Origin: Bradyrhizobium zhanjiangense
GTDB lineage: Bacteria; Pseudomonadota; Alphaproteobacteria; Rhizobiales; Xanthobacteraceae
Direction: 5' to 3'
NCBI RefSeq assembly: GCF_004114935.1
Contig: NZ_CP022221.1
Location: 248,001-312,000 of the forward strand
Length of the DNA stretch: 64,000 nt
Shown one piece after another: positions 50,205-58,722 of this stretch. The notes beneath the pieces were generated by a model. The model did no database searches. It saw only the letters and a program-made list of their open reading frames with translations, and was not told the origin of the DNA. The stretch's first letter is position 1, and each line of letters starts with the position of its first letter. A program made the translations under genes and the position numbers.

Positions 50205-50597
50205 CTACAACGTCGCGCGCTGCTTGTCTCGCCCGATGGGCCCGTAAAGGCCGACCCCCGAGGCGACGGGGAGGCGCTGGGACTCGGGCTTTGCTGCGGC
50301 CATTTGGGCCCGCAGATCGGCCAATTCGCCCCTGGCAGCCCGTGCATCCGCATCATTCCGGCGCGCCGCGCGCCGCCAGTGCCGCTGGCCGAGCCAGACG
50401 GCGCAGCCACCTGCCAGCACGCCCAAGGCGGCGACCAGGATCAAAAGCAGGAACAGCGGCAAGGTGACCGACAGCGACGGGTCGGACGACAGGAAGGGAT
50501 CGAAGGAGACGGTGACGAAATGCCGGTTGGTTACGGCGAAGACCACCAGGAGCAGGCCCAGCGGAATCACGATCAGCGCGGTCAGGAACTTTCGCAT
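50205..50597 (-). CDS. LapA-domain (DUF1049) membrane protein
   Basis: The 130-residue protein has two transmembrane helices (MRKFLTALIVIPLGLLLVVFAV and LPLFLLLILVAALGVLAGGCAVW) joined by a short periplasmic loop. A cytosolic coiled coil follows (RHWRRAARRNDADARAARGELADLRAQM), the layout of LapA/YciS. LapA in E. coli works with LapB in controlling lipopolysaccharide synthesis, but no lapB is adjacent. ihfB lies upstream on the same strand, as it does in many proteobacteria. The start at 50597 was chosen over an extension to 50621. Confidence 0.83.
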   Translation of the reverse strand: MRKFLTALIVIPLGLLLVVFAVTNRHFVTVSFDPFLSSDPSLSVTLPLFLLLILVAALGVLAGGCAVWLGQRHWRRAARRNDADARAARGELADLRAQMAAAKPESQRLPVASGVGLYGPIGRDKQRATL

Positions 50598-50668
50598 CTC
50601 GCTTCGCTCGCCTTGAATCAAGCTTGCGGCCGCATCGTGCGCGACCGCAGGAAATCCTGACGCCGGCC

Positions 50669-50974
50669 TCAGTCTGCCGCGCCGGGATCCGGATGGTCGC
50701 GGTTCAACCGCTCGCGCATTTCCTTGCCGGTCTTGAAGAACGGAACGCTCTTCTGGTCGACCGGCACATGGGCGCCGGTGCGCGGATTGCGCCCGGCGCG
50801 TGCCGGGCGATGCTTGACCGAGAAGGCACCGAAGCCGCGCAGCTCGACGCGGTCACCGCGTGCGAGGGCCGCTACGATCTCTTCGAGAATCGCATTCACA
50901 ATGTTCTCGACATCCCGCTGGTACAGATGCGGGTTGTGCTCGGCGATACGCTGAACAAGTTCGGATTTGATCAT
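50669..50974 (-). CDS. ihfB: Integration host factor subunit beta
   Basis: The 101-residue DNA-bending protein starts [33 protein letters not shown]. The intercalating arm [31 protein letters not shown] contains the Pro at the arm tip. IHF (with IHF-alpha, not in this window) shapes promoters, replication origins and recombination sites. The N-terminus and KSVPFFK mark the beta subunit rather than HU. Confidence 0.95.
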   Translation of the reverse strand: MIKSELVQRIAEHNPHLYQRDVENIVNAILEEIVAALARGDRVELRGFGAFSVKHRPARAGRNPRTGAHVPVDQKSVPFFKTGKEMRERLNRDHPDPGAAD

Positions 50975-51146
50975 CGAGAGATAGGATCCGGAAGCGTGCG
51001 GATGACCATTTCCGTGAAAATACCGTGATCTGTCAAGACGCTAAATCAAGGTTGAGCGTCGTGAAAATGCGTGACAAATGCCGAAAAAGCAGGCTGACCC
51101 GGCACTCGCCCCGCGGGAAAAACATCTGGGACTCGCCCAGTTCCCG

Positions 51147-52127
51147 TCAGTTTGACGCGGCCGGCTGCCACAAGGCCAGCATTCCATCCATTCCGAACCG
51201 ATCGACCGCCTGTGCGACGCCGGCCTGCCCGATTTGATGCGCAATCGAGCCTAAACCCAGCGCTTCCAGCGTTACGGCGGCGGCCGTCTTGAGGAACGGC
51301 AGATCGCCGAAGCGCGGCTGGAGCTTGTAATCGCGCACGCTGAGCCCCTTCTTGACGCCCTTCTGCTCGACCAGCCAGGTCACGGCCGTCTTCTCGTCGC
51401 CGATCTGATCGATCAGCTTGAGATCGATCGCCTGGCGGCCGGTGAAGACGCGGCCATCGGCAACTTTCTCGAGCTGCGTGTCATCCATGCCACGCCGCTC
51501 CTTCACTAATCCCCTGAACCAGGCGTAGGAGTCCTTCACCAGCGCATCGAGCGCGGCGCGGGCCTCGGGGCTGGTGGGCTCGAAACCGTTAGGCGCGGCC
51601 TTCAGCGGCGACGACTTCACCTCCTCGACCTTGACGCCGATGGTCTTCAAAAGCTCGGTGACGTTCGGATACTGGAACAGCACGCCGATCGAGCCGACCA
51701 GCGAGCTCTGCTGGCCGATGATGTGGTCGCTCGCAATCGCGGTGATGTAACCGCCGGAGGCGGCAAGGCCCTCGACCACGACGACGAGCGGCTTCTTCGC
51801 CTTCAACCGGGTGAGCGAATCGTAGAGCTGCTCGGAGCCGGCGGTGGTGCCGCCCGGCGAGTTGATGTGAACGATGACGGCCGCGGCCTGCGAATTCTCC
51901 AGCCGCTCCAGCGCCTGGGTGCGATCGGAATCGCTGCGGATCAGGCCCTCGATGTGGACGCGCGCGATCGACCCGGCAGATGCGAACGTGCCGCGCGCAC
52001 CTGGCGTCGCGATCAGCGCGAAGCTCGCGATCGCCGCGATCGCGATCAACGCGGCCATCACGCGCCAGAACGTCAGCTTGCGGCGGATCCTTCGGCGATC
52101 GACGATGATGTCCGAATCGAGCGACAT
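51147..52127 (-). CDS. sppA: Signal peptide peptidase SppA (S49 family)
   Basis: SppA is a membrane-bound protease that degrades cleaved signal peptides. The 326-residue short form has one N-terminal membrane anchor (FWRVMAALIAIAAIASFALIAT), INSPGGTTAGSEQLYDSL, and the catalytic Ser in AASGGYITAIASDHIIGQQSSLVGSIGV; the general-base Lys is expected in the VKSSPLKAAPN area of the homologs. GGAGATATTCCG precedes the ATG. It lies between rpsA and ihfB, a common order in alphaproteobacteria. Confidence 0.94.
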   Translation of the reverse strand: MSLDSDIIVDRRRIRRKLTFWRVMAALIAIAAIASFALIATPGARGTFASAGSIARVHIEGLIRSDSDRTQALERLENSQAAAVIVHINSPGGTTAGSEQLYDSLTRLKAKKPLVVVVEGLAASGGYITAIASDHIIGQQSSLVGSIGVLFQYPNVTELLKTIGVKVEEVKSSPLKAAPNGFEPTSPEARAALDALVKDSYAWFRGLVKERRGMDDTQLEKVADGRVFTGRQAIDLKLIDQIGDEKTAVTWLVEQKGVKKGLSVRDYKLQPRFGDLPFLKTAAAVTLEALGLGSIAHQIGQAGVAQAVDRFGMDGMLALWQPAASN

Positions 52128-52248
52128 CGGAATATCTCCAAATGAATGGCTAGACGCGTTGTGCCGTCACAGCGTGACTATCGGCTTATCTGGATACATC
52201 AATTGCGGCGCAATTTGAAGAAAACAAGGCTGTGACCGCGGTAGGTGC

Positions 52249-52335
52249 GTAGCCCGGATGGAGCGCAGCGAAATCCGGGACAGTCCGTCCGTGAGGCAAC
52301 GACCCCGGATTACGCTTGCGCTCCATCCGGGCTAC
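52249..52335. repeat. Inverted-repeat element (GTAGCCCGGATGGAGCGCAGCG type), copy 3
   Basis: Left arm GTAGCCCGGATGGAGCGCAG... and right arm ...GCTTGCGCTCCATCCGGGCTAC match the elements at 44087 and 44935. The core is again different and the right arm has a one-base insertion (ACGCTTGCG). It lies in the rpsA-sppA gap, just past the rpsA terminator. Confidence 0.8.
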
Positions 52336-52344
52336 AAGCGTAAC

Positions 52345-52373
52345 AAAAAGGCCCCGGCTCGCGCCGGGGCTTT
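52345..52373 (-). terminator. Intrinsic terminator after rpsA
   Basis: On the minus strand a GC stem (arms 52363-52370 and 52351-52358, GCCCCGGC/GCCGGGGC, 4-nt loop) is followed by CTTTTT (52350-52345). It lies 25 nt after the rpsA stop. Confidence 0.88.
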
Positions 52374-52398
52374 GATGTCAGCGAAACCTGCGTTTCGC

Positions 52399-54105
52399 TT
52401 ACTTGTTGTCGCGGTTCTTGAGCGCGGTGCCCAAGATGTCGCCGAGCGTCGCACCCGAATCGGAGGAGCCGTACTGCGCGATGGCCTCCTTCTCTTCGGC
52501 GACTTCGAGCGCCTTGATCGACACCTGGACCTTGCGGGCCTTCTTGTCGAACTGGATCACGCGGGCGTCGACCTTCTCGCCGACGGCAAAGCGTTCGGCA
52601 CGCTGGTCGTTGCGGTCACGGGCGAGTTCGGAGCGCTTGATGAAGGTCGAGAAGTCGGTACCGGCGATCTTCACCTCGATGCCGCTCTCCTTCACTTCGA
52701 GCACTTCGCAGGTCACGACCGCGCCCTTCTTGACATCGCCCGGCTCGGCGAAGGGGTCGCCTTCGAGCTGCTTGATGCCGAGCGAGATGCGCTCCTTCTC
52801 GACGTCCACATCGAGCACCACGGCCTTCACCATGTCGCCCTTCTTGTAGTTGTCGATCACCTGCTCGCCCGGAAGCTTCCAGTCGAGATCGGAGAGGTGG
52901 ACCATGCCGTCGACGTCGCCTTCGAGGCCCAGGAACAGACCGAACTCGGTCTTGTTCTTGACCTCGCCCTCGACCACCGAACCGGTCGGGTGACCTTCGA
53001 CGAAGACCTCCCAGGGGTTGCGCATGGTCTGCTTGAGGCCGAGCGAGATGCGGCGCTTGACGGAATCGACTTCCAGCACCTGCACATCGACTTCCTGCGA
53101 GGTCGAGACGATCTTGCCGGGGTGCATGTTCTTCTTGGTCCACGACATCTCGGAGACGTGGATCAGGCCTTCGATGCCCGGCTCGAGCTCGACGAACGCC
53201 CCGTAGTCGGTGATGTTGGTGACGCGGCCGGTGAAGCGGGCGCCCAGCGGGTACTTGGCTTCGATGCCCTGCCACGGATCGTCCAAGAGCTGCTTCATGC
53301 CCAGCGAGATGCGATGCGTCTCGTGGTTGATCTTGATGATCTTGACCTTCACGGTCTGACCGATCGAGAGCACCTCGGTCGGGTGGTTGACGCGGCGCCA
53401 GGCGATGTCGGTGACGTGCAGGAGGCCGTCGATACCGCCGAGATCAACGAACGCACCGTAATCGGTGATGTTCTTGACCACGCCGTCGATGACCTGACCC
53501 TCTTCGAGGTTCTGCACCAACTCCTGGCGCTGCTCGGCGCGGGTCTCTTCCAGCACCGTGCGGCGCGACACGACGATGTTGCCGCGGCGGCGGTCCATCT
53601 TGAGGATCTGGAACGGCTGCGAGTTGTTCATCAGCGGCGCGACGTCGCGGATCGGACGGATGTCGACCTGCGAGCGCGGCAGGAAGGCCACGGCACCGTC
53701 GAGGTCGACGGTGAAGCCGCCCTTGACCTGGTTGAAGATGACGCCGTTGACCTTCTCGTTGTTCTGGAACGCCTTCTCGAGCTTGCCCCAGCTCTCTTCG
53801 CGGCGCGCCTTGTCGCGCGACAACACGGCTTCGCCGAGGGCGTTCTCGATGCGATCGAGGAACACTTCCACCTCGTCGCCGACCTTGAGGTCGCTGTCAC
53901 GGCCGGGGCCGGAAAATTCGCGCAGGGCCACGCGGCCCTCGGTCTTCAGGCCGACGTCGATGACGGCCATGTCCTTTTCAATTGCAACCACCTTGCCCTT
54001 GACGACGGAGCTTTCCTGCAGGTTGCCACCTGCGAAGGACTCGTCGAGCATCGCGGCGAAATCGTCGCGCGAGGGGCTATAGGTATCAGCAGAAGTCGAA
54101 GCCAT
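52399..54105 (-). CDS. rpsA: 30S ribosomal protein S1
   Basis: S1 binds mRNA leaders and docks them on the 30S subunit. The 568-residue protein holds six S1 repeats. The first two are degenerate and bind the ribosome; the later ones carry the RNA-binding pattern (ITDYGAFVDLGGIDGLLHVTDIAW, ITDYGAFVELEPGIEGLIHVSEMSW, KTEFGLFLGLEGDVDGMVHLSDLDW). The start MASTSADTYS at 54105 has GGAG 8 nt upstream; longer frames to 54183 lack a ribosome site. cmk lies upstream on the same strand, the classic cmk-rpsA pair. Confidence 0.97.
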   Translation of the reverse strand: MASTSADTYSPSRDDFAAMLDESFAGGNLQESSVVKGKVVAIEKDMAVIDVGLKTEGRVALREFSGPGRDSDLKVGDEVEVFLDRIENALGEAVLSRDKARREESWGKLEKAFQNNEKVNGVIFNQVKGGFTVDLDGAVAFLPRSQVDIRPIRDVAPLMNNSQPFQILKMDRRRGNIVVSRRTVLEETRAEQRQELVQNLEEGQVIDGVVKNITDYGAFVDLGGIDGLLHVTDIAWRRVNHPTEVLSIGQTVKVKIIKINHETHRISLGMKQLLDDPWQGIEAKYPLGARFTGRVTNITDYGAFVELEPGIEGLIHVSEMSWTKKNMHPGKIVSTSQEVDVQVLEVDSVKRRISLGLKQTMRNPWEVFVEGHPTGSVVEGEVKNKTEFGLFLGLEGDVDGMVHLSDLDWKLPGEQVIDNYKKGDMVKAVVLDVDVEKERISLGIKQLEGDPFAEPGDVKKGAVVTCEVLEVKESGIEVKIAGTDFSTFIKRSELARDRNDQRAERFAVGEKVDARVIQFDKKARKVQVSIKALEVAEEKEAIAQYGSSDSGATLGDILGTALKNRDNK

Positions 54106-54369
54106 TTGTTCTCCAGTTGCGGATGTCTTGCCGGCCGTTGGGTTCATGGGCGCATCGCACACGCAGTGTCGGAAGGTCCGCAAGACCTTCGAGCGACCGC
54201 TCGCTGCTCCGGCTCGGCGCCGGAACTGCGGAAGCGGGCCGGCTGAGGCCCGCGCGTTCGATACGTGGAATCGTTGTCCGGGGCCTGGATCGCGCCGGTC
54301 CCATCAGGGACCGAAGGTTATCGACCTCAAAGAGCGGGAGCGGGCGCTTCCTCCAATGACGGCTGCGGC

Positions 54370-55008
54370 TTAACCCCGCGACCGGCCCGCTCGGACGGCC
54401 TCGATAATGTCGATGGCGGCCCGGACGCCGCCTTCTATATCCAGTTGGGAGTTATCAAGCAAGTGAGCATCCGGGGCCGGTTTTAAAGGCGCAATCAGCC
54501 GGTTCTTGTCGCGCTCGTCGCGCTGGACGATGTCGGCGAGCACGGCCGCCTCGTCCGCCTCCTCCCCCCGCGCCCTCGCCTCCATGGTCCGGCGATGGGC
54601 GCGGACCTTGGGATCGGCGACGACGAAAATCTTCACGTCGGCATGGGGGCAGATCACGGTTCCAATGTCCCGGCCATCGAGCACGGCCCCGGGCGGATCA
54701 GCGGCGAATTGCCGCTGGAAATTGACCAGGGCCTCGCGGACCCCAGGGATCGCCGAGACGATGGAGGCCCCCTCGCCGACCTTCTGGGTCTTCAGGGCGG
54801 GATTGCCGAACTTTTCGGGGTCGAGCTCCAGCGCCGCCGCGACCGCCGCGGCTTCATCGCGGAGATCGTGACCGGACTGCATCAGCTCGTAAGCCACCGC
54901 ACGATAGATTACGCCGGTATCGAGATGACGATAACCGTAATGGTGGGCGAGGCGCTTGCCGAGCGTCCCCTTGCCGGAGGCCGCGGGCCCGTCGATGGCG
55001 ATGATCAT
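54370..55008 (-). CDS. cmk: Cytidylate kinase
   Basis: Cmk phosphorylates CMP and dCMP. The 212-residue product starts [21 protein letters not shown] with the P-loop and has [35 protein letters not shown] and a lid with [11 protein letters not shown]. The start at 55008 overlaps the aroA stop (ATGA); the frame upstream lies within aroA. The aroA-cmk-rpsA order is conserved in proteobacteria. Confidence 0.97.
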   Translation of the reverse strand: MIIAIDGPAASGKGTLGKRLAHHYGYRHLDTGVIYRAVAYELMQSGHDLRDEAAAVAAALELDPEKFGNPALKTQKVGEGASIVSAIPGVREALVNFQRQFAADPPGAVLDGRDIGTVICPHADVKIFVVADPKVRAHRRTMEARARGEEADEAAVLADIVQRDERDKNRLIAPLKPAPDAHLLDNSQLDIEGGVRAAIDIIEAVRAGRSRG

Positions 55009-56342
55009 GAAAACTCGGCCCCTAGCGAACGCATCATCGGAATGAAATCCGGAAAGCTGGTGGCGATGAAGGCAGTGTCGTCGACGCTCACCGGCTGATC
55101 GGACGCGCAACCCATCACCAGCGCGGACATCGCGATGCGATGATCCATATGGGTGGCAACAACGCCGCCGCCGGGCACATGACCGCGGCCTTCGACGATC
55201 AGATCGTCGCCGGAGACCTCGACCTTCACGCCGTTGACGCGGAGCATGGCAGCCGTGGCTTCCAGCCGATCGGATTCCTTGACGCGCAGCTCTTGCAGGC
55301 CGCGCATAATGGTAGTGCCTTCGGCGAAGGCGGCTGCGACCGCCAGCACCAGATATTCGTCGATCATCGACGGCGCGCGCTCCGGCGGCACCTCGACACC
55401 GCGCAGTTTCGAGGCGCGCACGCGCAATTGCGCCATCGGCTCGCCGGCATCGCGACGGATGTCGTTTTCCTCGATCGAGGCGCCCATTTCGCGGAGCGTG
55501 GTGAACAGGCCGATGCGCAGCGGATTGGTCATGACATCCGACAGGATGACGTCGGAGCCCTCGGCGATCAGCGCCGCAACGACCGGGAAAGCCGCCGAGG
55601 AGGGGTCGGCGGGCACGACGACGGTGGCACCGTGCAGCTCAGGCTGGCCTTGAAGCGTGATGCGGCGGCCGTGCTGGCCTTCCTGCACCGATGTGATGTC
55701 GGCACCGAAATGCTTCAGCATCAGCTCGGTGTGGTCGCGACTCGCCTCGGTCTCAATCACCGTGGTGGTGCCGGGCGCAGCCAGGCCCGCCATCAGCACG
55801 GCCGATTTGATCTGGGCCGAAGCGACCGGGGTCTTGTAGGTGATCGGCAGCGGATCGCGCGCGCCCTGGAGGGTCAGCGGCAGACGGCCGCCCTCGCCGC
55901 CTGATACGACCCTGGCGCCCATCTGTTCGAGCGGGTCGAGGATCCGGCGCATCGGGCGGCTGCGCAGCGAGGCGTCGCCGTCGAACACCGCCGAGATCGG
56001 GCACCCCGCAACGGCGCCCATGACCAGGCGGCAGCCGGTGCCGGAGTTGCCGAAATCCAGCGCCCCCTTGGGCTGGGCGAAGCCGCCGACACCGACGCCG
56101 TTCACCGTCCACGCGAAATCGCCGGTGCGCGCGACCCTGGCGCCCAGCGCCTGCATCGATTTGGCGGTGTTGAGGACGTCTTCGCCCTCGAGCAGCCCCG
56201 AAATCTTGGTCTCGCCGACCGCGAGCGCACCCAGGATCAGGGCACGGTGGGAGATCGACTTATCGCCGGGCACCCGTACTTTCCCGGTCAGGGGGCCGCT
56301 GGCGCGAGACTGGAGCGGCCTCGGTTGGTCGGAATGGGTCAA
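55005..56342 (-). CDS. aroA: 3-phosphoshikimate 1-carboxyvinyltransferase (EPSP synthase), class II
   Basis: AroA makes EPSP from shikimate-3-phosphate and PEP in aromatic amino acid synthesis. The 445-residue product is class II, like the Agrobacterium CP4 enzyme: [38 protein letters not shown] and [20 protein letters not shown]. The residue matching CP4 Ala100 is Gly101 ([10 protein letters not shown]), the form usually linked to glyphosate sensitivity. The start is TTG 56342 with AAGGA 8 nt upstream, giving [10 protein letters not shown]; an ATG at 56411 is an alternative. It overlaps cmk by 4 bp. Confidence 0.93.
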   Translation of the reverse strand: MTHSDQPRPLQSRASGPLTGKVRVPGDKSISHRALILGALAVGETKISGLLEGEDVLNTAKSMQALGARVARTGDFAWTVNGVGVGGFAQPKGALDFGNSGTGCRLVMGAVAGCPISAVFDGDASLRSRPMRRILDPLEQMGARVVSGGEGGRLPLTLQGARDPLPITYKTPVASAQIKSAVLMAGLAAPGTTTVIETEASRDHTELMLKHFGADITSVQEGQHGRRITLQGQPELHGATVVVPADPSSAAFPVVAALIAEGSDVILSDVMTNPLRIGLFTTLREMGASIEENDIRRDAGEPMAQLRVRASKLRGVEVPPERAPSMIDEYLVLAVAAAFAEGTTIMRGLQELRVKESDRLEATAAMLRVNGVKVEVSGDDLIVEGRGHVPGGGVVATHMDHRIAMSALVMGCASDQPVSVDDTAFIATSFPDFIPMMRSLGAEFS

Positions 56343-56498
56343 GATTGTGTCCTTGGATGCCTTGAAGGCTGGGCCGCAGGTACCACATGGTCCGCGCCCC
56401 GTCACGGGCATGTCGTTCTTCCGTAATGCGCTATTGACAGCGGGCCGCCAACTAGCCAAGTGAAACACCGCTTTTCAGACATTCCCAGGATTCCTGCC

Positions 56499-56906
56499 GT
56501 GGCCAAGTCCGAACTCGGAACCAAACGTATTTGCCCGACCACGGGCAAGAAATTCTATGACCTCAACAAGAATCCGGTGATCTCGCCTTATACCGGCGAG
56601 GTGGTGCCGATCGCCCCCATCGCTCCCGCACGTGCGTCCCGCGGCACTGAAGCCCGCAGCATGGCCCAGGACACCGCGCCGGAGCCGGCAGAGGCCGAGG
56701 AGTTGGTGTCGCTCGAGGAGGCCGATGCCGAGGAGAACACCGGCAAGGTCAAGGCCGTCGTGCCCGAATCGGAGGACGATATCGAGGTCGACGAGACCCT
56801 CGACGACGACGATGACGATGATTCGACCTTCATTGCCGACGAGGAAGAGGGCGATGAGGACGTGACCGACATCATTGGTGATGTCGGAGGTGATGAAGAG
56901 ACTTGA
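56499..56906 (+). CDS. FYDLN-domain acidic protein of unknown function (TIGR02300 type)
   Basis: The 135-residue protein starts AKSELGTKRICPTTGKKFYDLNKNPVISPYTG, a conserved alphaproteobacterial N-terminal domain reminiscent of a zinc-ribbon but with a single Cys. The rest is extremely acidic, including seven consecutive Asp near residue ~105. Its function is not known. GTG 56499 has AGGA 8 nt upstream; an ATG at 56460 would add 13 residues. It is divergent from aroA and is followed by tRNA-Ala. Confidence 0.85.
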   Translation: MAKSELGTKRICPTTGKKFYDLNKNPVISPYTGEVVPIAPIAPARASRGTEARSMAQDTAPEPAEAEELVSLEEADAEENTGKVKAVVPESEDDIEVDETLDDDDDDDSTFIADEEEGDEDVTDIIGDVGGDEET

Positions 56907-57001
56907 GATCAGCCCTGATCTGTGAAAAAGGGTGCACCGCGCGAGTCGCTAGGGCTCGCCGGTTGGGGTGATCCACCAGATTCACCCCGGTCTAAGGTTA
57001 A

Positions 57002-57076
<75 letters not shown>

Positions 57077-57077
<1 letters not shown>

Positions 57078-57149
57078 GCCTTCGCTCGCTTCGCGAGCTT
57101 CGGCTGGGCAAGCCTAGGGAAGTCCCTCGTAGCGAAGTGAGCGAAGGCT
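57077..57149. repeat. Inverted repeat attached to the tRNA-Ala 3' end
   Basis: AGCCTTCGCTCGCTTCG, starting on the final A of the tRNA CCA, is repeated inversely as CGAAGTGAGCGAAGGCT (57133-57149, 16 of 17 matching). It has inner hairpins (GCTCGCTTCGCGAGC). It may serve as terminator and 3'-processing substrate for the tRNA. Together with the gene remnant that follows, it may also mark an old insertion site. Confidence 0.65.
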
Positions 57150-57259
57150 GTCCCGCCATAGCCCGAAGGGCGGCGGCGGACTCTATCCGCGATCACCACC
57201 ACGGCAACATCCTAGGCATGTCTTGAAGCTGCTATCCTACCCTCCAGGGAGGAAGCGCG

Positions 57260-57495
57260 ATGAAGTACGTCTATATTCTCGAAAGTCTCGATTCCGAGCA
57301 CTTCTACGTCGGCATCACCGACGATCTACGGGCGCGTCTGGCAAAGCATAACGCCGGCGAGGTGCCTCACACGTCGAAATACGGGCTTGCCGAATACGAA
57401 CTTATTTCGCGTTCGATGACGCCGCACGCGCTGTCGCATTCGAACGATACTTGAAATCTGGCTCGGGGCGCGCGTTCGCGAAGAAGCACTTCTAG
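57260..57495 (+). pseudogene. Frameshifted GIY-YIG nuclease-domain gene (YhbQ/UPF0213-like)
   Basis: A strong site (AGGGAGGAAG) precedes ATG 57260. The first frame gives MKYVYILESLDSEHFYVGIT...TSKYG, the GIY-YIG N-terminal half, and then drifts to a stop at 57454. The rest continues in another frame as RIRTYFAFDDAARAVAFERYLKSG and then FAKKHF, ending TAG 57493-57495. A 1-nt deletion near 57384 (after KYG) explains the break. An intact gene would encode ~78 residues. The decay looks recent since both halves are otherwise well preserved. Confidence 0.8.
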
Positions 57496-57510
57496 TCGCT
57501 CTAACTGCCC

Positions 57511-57972
57511 CTACTCCCCGATCACCGCATTAAGCCTATCCCGCAGCGCGACGATCTCGTCCTTCATCGCGACCAGTTCCGGCACCGAGCAGTCCGACGC
57601 CGCCAGAATCGATTGCGGCACGCTGCGCGCCTTGTCTTTCAGCGCGTAGCCCTGCGGCGTCAGGGCGATCAGCACCTGACGCTCGTCCTCGCTCGAGCGG
57701 GTGCGTTTGACGAGTTGGGCGGCCTCGAGCCGCTTGAGCAGCGGTGTCAACGTGCCCGAATCCAGGAACAGCTTCTCGCCGATGTCCTTCACCGGCACGT
57801 CGTCGCGCTCCCACAGCACCAGCATCACCAGATATTGCGGATAGGTCAGGCCGAGCCGCTCGAGCAGCGGCTTGTAGACGCGGTTGAAGGCATGCGCGGC
57901 CGAATAGACCGCGAAGCAGATCTGGTTGTCGAGCCGCAGCGGCGCGTCCGCTGCCGATGGTTTCCGGGCCAT
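57511..57972 (-). CDS. ohrR: Organic hydroperoxide-sensing MarR-family repressor OhrR
   Basis: OhrR represses ohr and itself until its reactive Cys is oxidised by organic peroxides. The 153-residue protein has that Cys at position 19 in [24 protein letters not shown]. The winged helix is [41 protein letters not shown]. It is divergent from ohr, with two OhrR-type boxes between. The start at 57972 ([11 protein letters not shown]) is more typical than one four codons upstream. Confidence 0.94.
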   Translation of the reverse strand: MARKPSAADAPLRLDNQICFAVYSAAHAFNRVYKPLLERLGLTYPQYLVMLVLWERDDVPVKDIGEKLFLDSGTLTPLLKRLEAAQLVKRTRSSEDERQVLIALTPQGYALKDKARSVPQSILAASDCSVPELVAMKDEIVALRDRLNAVIGE

Positions 57973-58022
57973 GGCGAATCTCACGGGATTTGCCCCGCAT
58001 TGTGGGGCCGGGCGGCCGCATA

Positions 58023-58080
58023 TTCAATTGCGAACAATTAAATGTGAGGCACCACAAATTAGATTGCGCACAATCTAATT
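58023..58080. promoter_or_regulatory. Two OhrR operator boxes between ohrR and ohr
   Basis: Box 1 (58023-58042) has the core CAATTG-CGAA-CAATTA. Box 2 (58057-58080) has 10-bp perfect arms AATTAGATTG and CAATCTAATT around CGCA. Both fit the AT-rich inverted repeat with GC-containing centre known for OhrR operators. Box 1 is nearer ohrR and box 2 nearer ohr, so each promoter may have its own site. Confidence 0.75.
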
Positions 58081-58126
58081 GTCTGCGATACAGATCGCGC
58101 CCACCCGAACCCCCAGGGAGATGAAA

Positions 58127-58552
58127 ATGTCCGTGAACGTCCTCTACAAGACCAGTGCCAAGGCGACCGGCGGCCGCGACGGCCATGCCGCAACCCTCGA
58201 CGGCGCGCTCGACGTCAAGCTGACCACGCCGAAGGAGCTCGGCGGCGCCGGCGGCGCCGGCAACAATCCCGAGCAGCTGTTCGCGGCCGGCTATGCCGCC
58301 TGCTTCATCGGCGCGATGAAGTTCGTGGCTTCGCAGGGCGGCCCCAAGGTCCCCGCCGACGCCTCCGTCACCTCGACCGTCGGCATCGGCCCGCGCTCCG
58401 AGGGCGGCTTCGGTCTCGACATCGATCTGGCCGTCTCGCTGCCCGGCCTGGCCCGCGCCGAGGCCGAGGCGCTGGTCGAGAAGGCGCACCAGGTGTGCCC
58501 ATACTCCAACGCCACGCGCGGCAATGTCGACGTTCGCCTGACGGTCATCTGA
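58127..58552 (+). CDS. ohr: Organic hydroperoxide resistance protein Ohr
   Basis: Ohr is a thiol peroxidase that reduces organic and lipid hydroperoxides. The 141-residue OsmC-family protein has the two catalytic Cys: Cys59 in [14 protein letters not shown] and Cys124 in [13 protein letters not shown]. The start at 58127 has AGGGAG 6 nt upstream; a TTG at 58079 lies inside the operator and is rejected. It is divergent from ohrR. Confidence 0.96.
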   Translation: MSVNVLYKTSAKATGGRDGHAATLDGALDVKLTTPKELGGAGGAGNNPEQLFAAGYAACFIGAMKFVASQGGPKVPADASVTSTVGIGPRSEGGFGLDIDLAVSLPGLARAEAEALVEKAHQVCPYSNATRGNVDVRLTVI

Positions 58553-58722
58553 CCGGAAGTGCGGATTGGCTGGCCCGAGATCCCCCTCGGGCCGGCCGCT
58601 TCCGTGGATTTCCCACTTCGCGGGATTGAGGCGTGCATACGGCCCTACGCGCGGGGCCATTGCTGGCCTGCACGAACCTCGCTAGGCCTGTGATCACACG
58701 TCGACACAGGGGAAGCGAAGGC

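Noticed and set aside
55005..56342. Glyphosate-tolerant CP4-type EPSP synthase
   Set aside because: The class is right, but the key residue is Gly, not the Ala of CP4, so tolerance should not be assumed.
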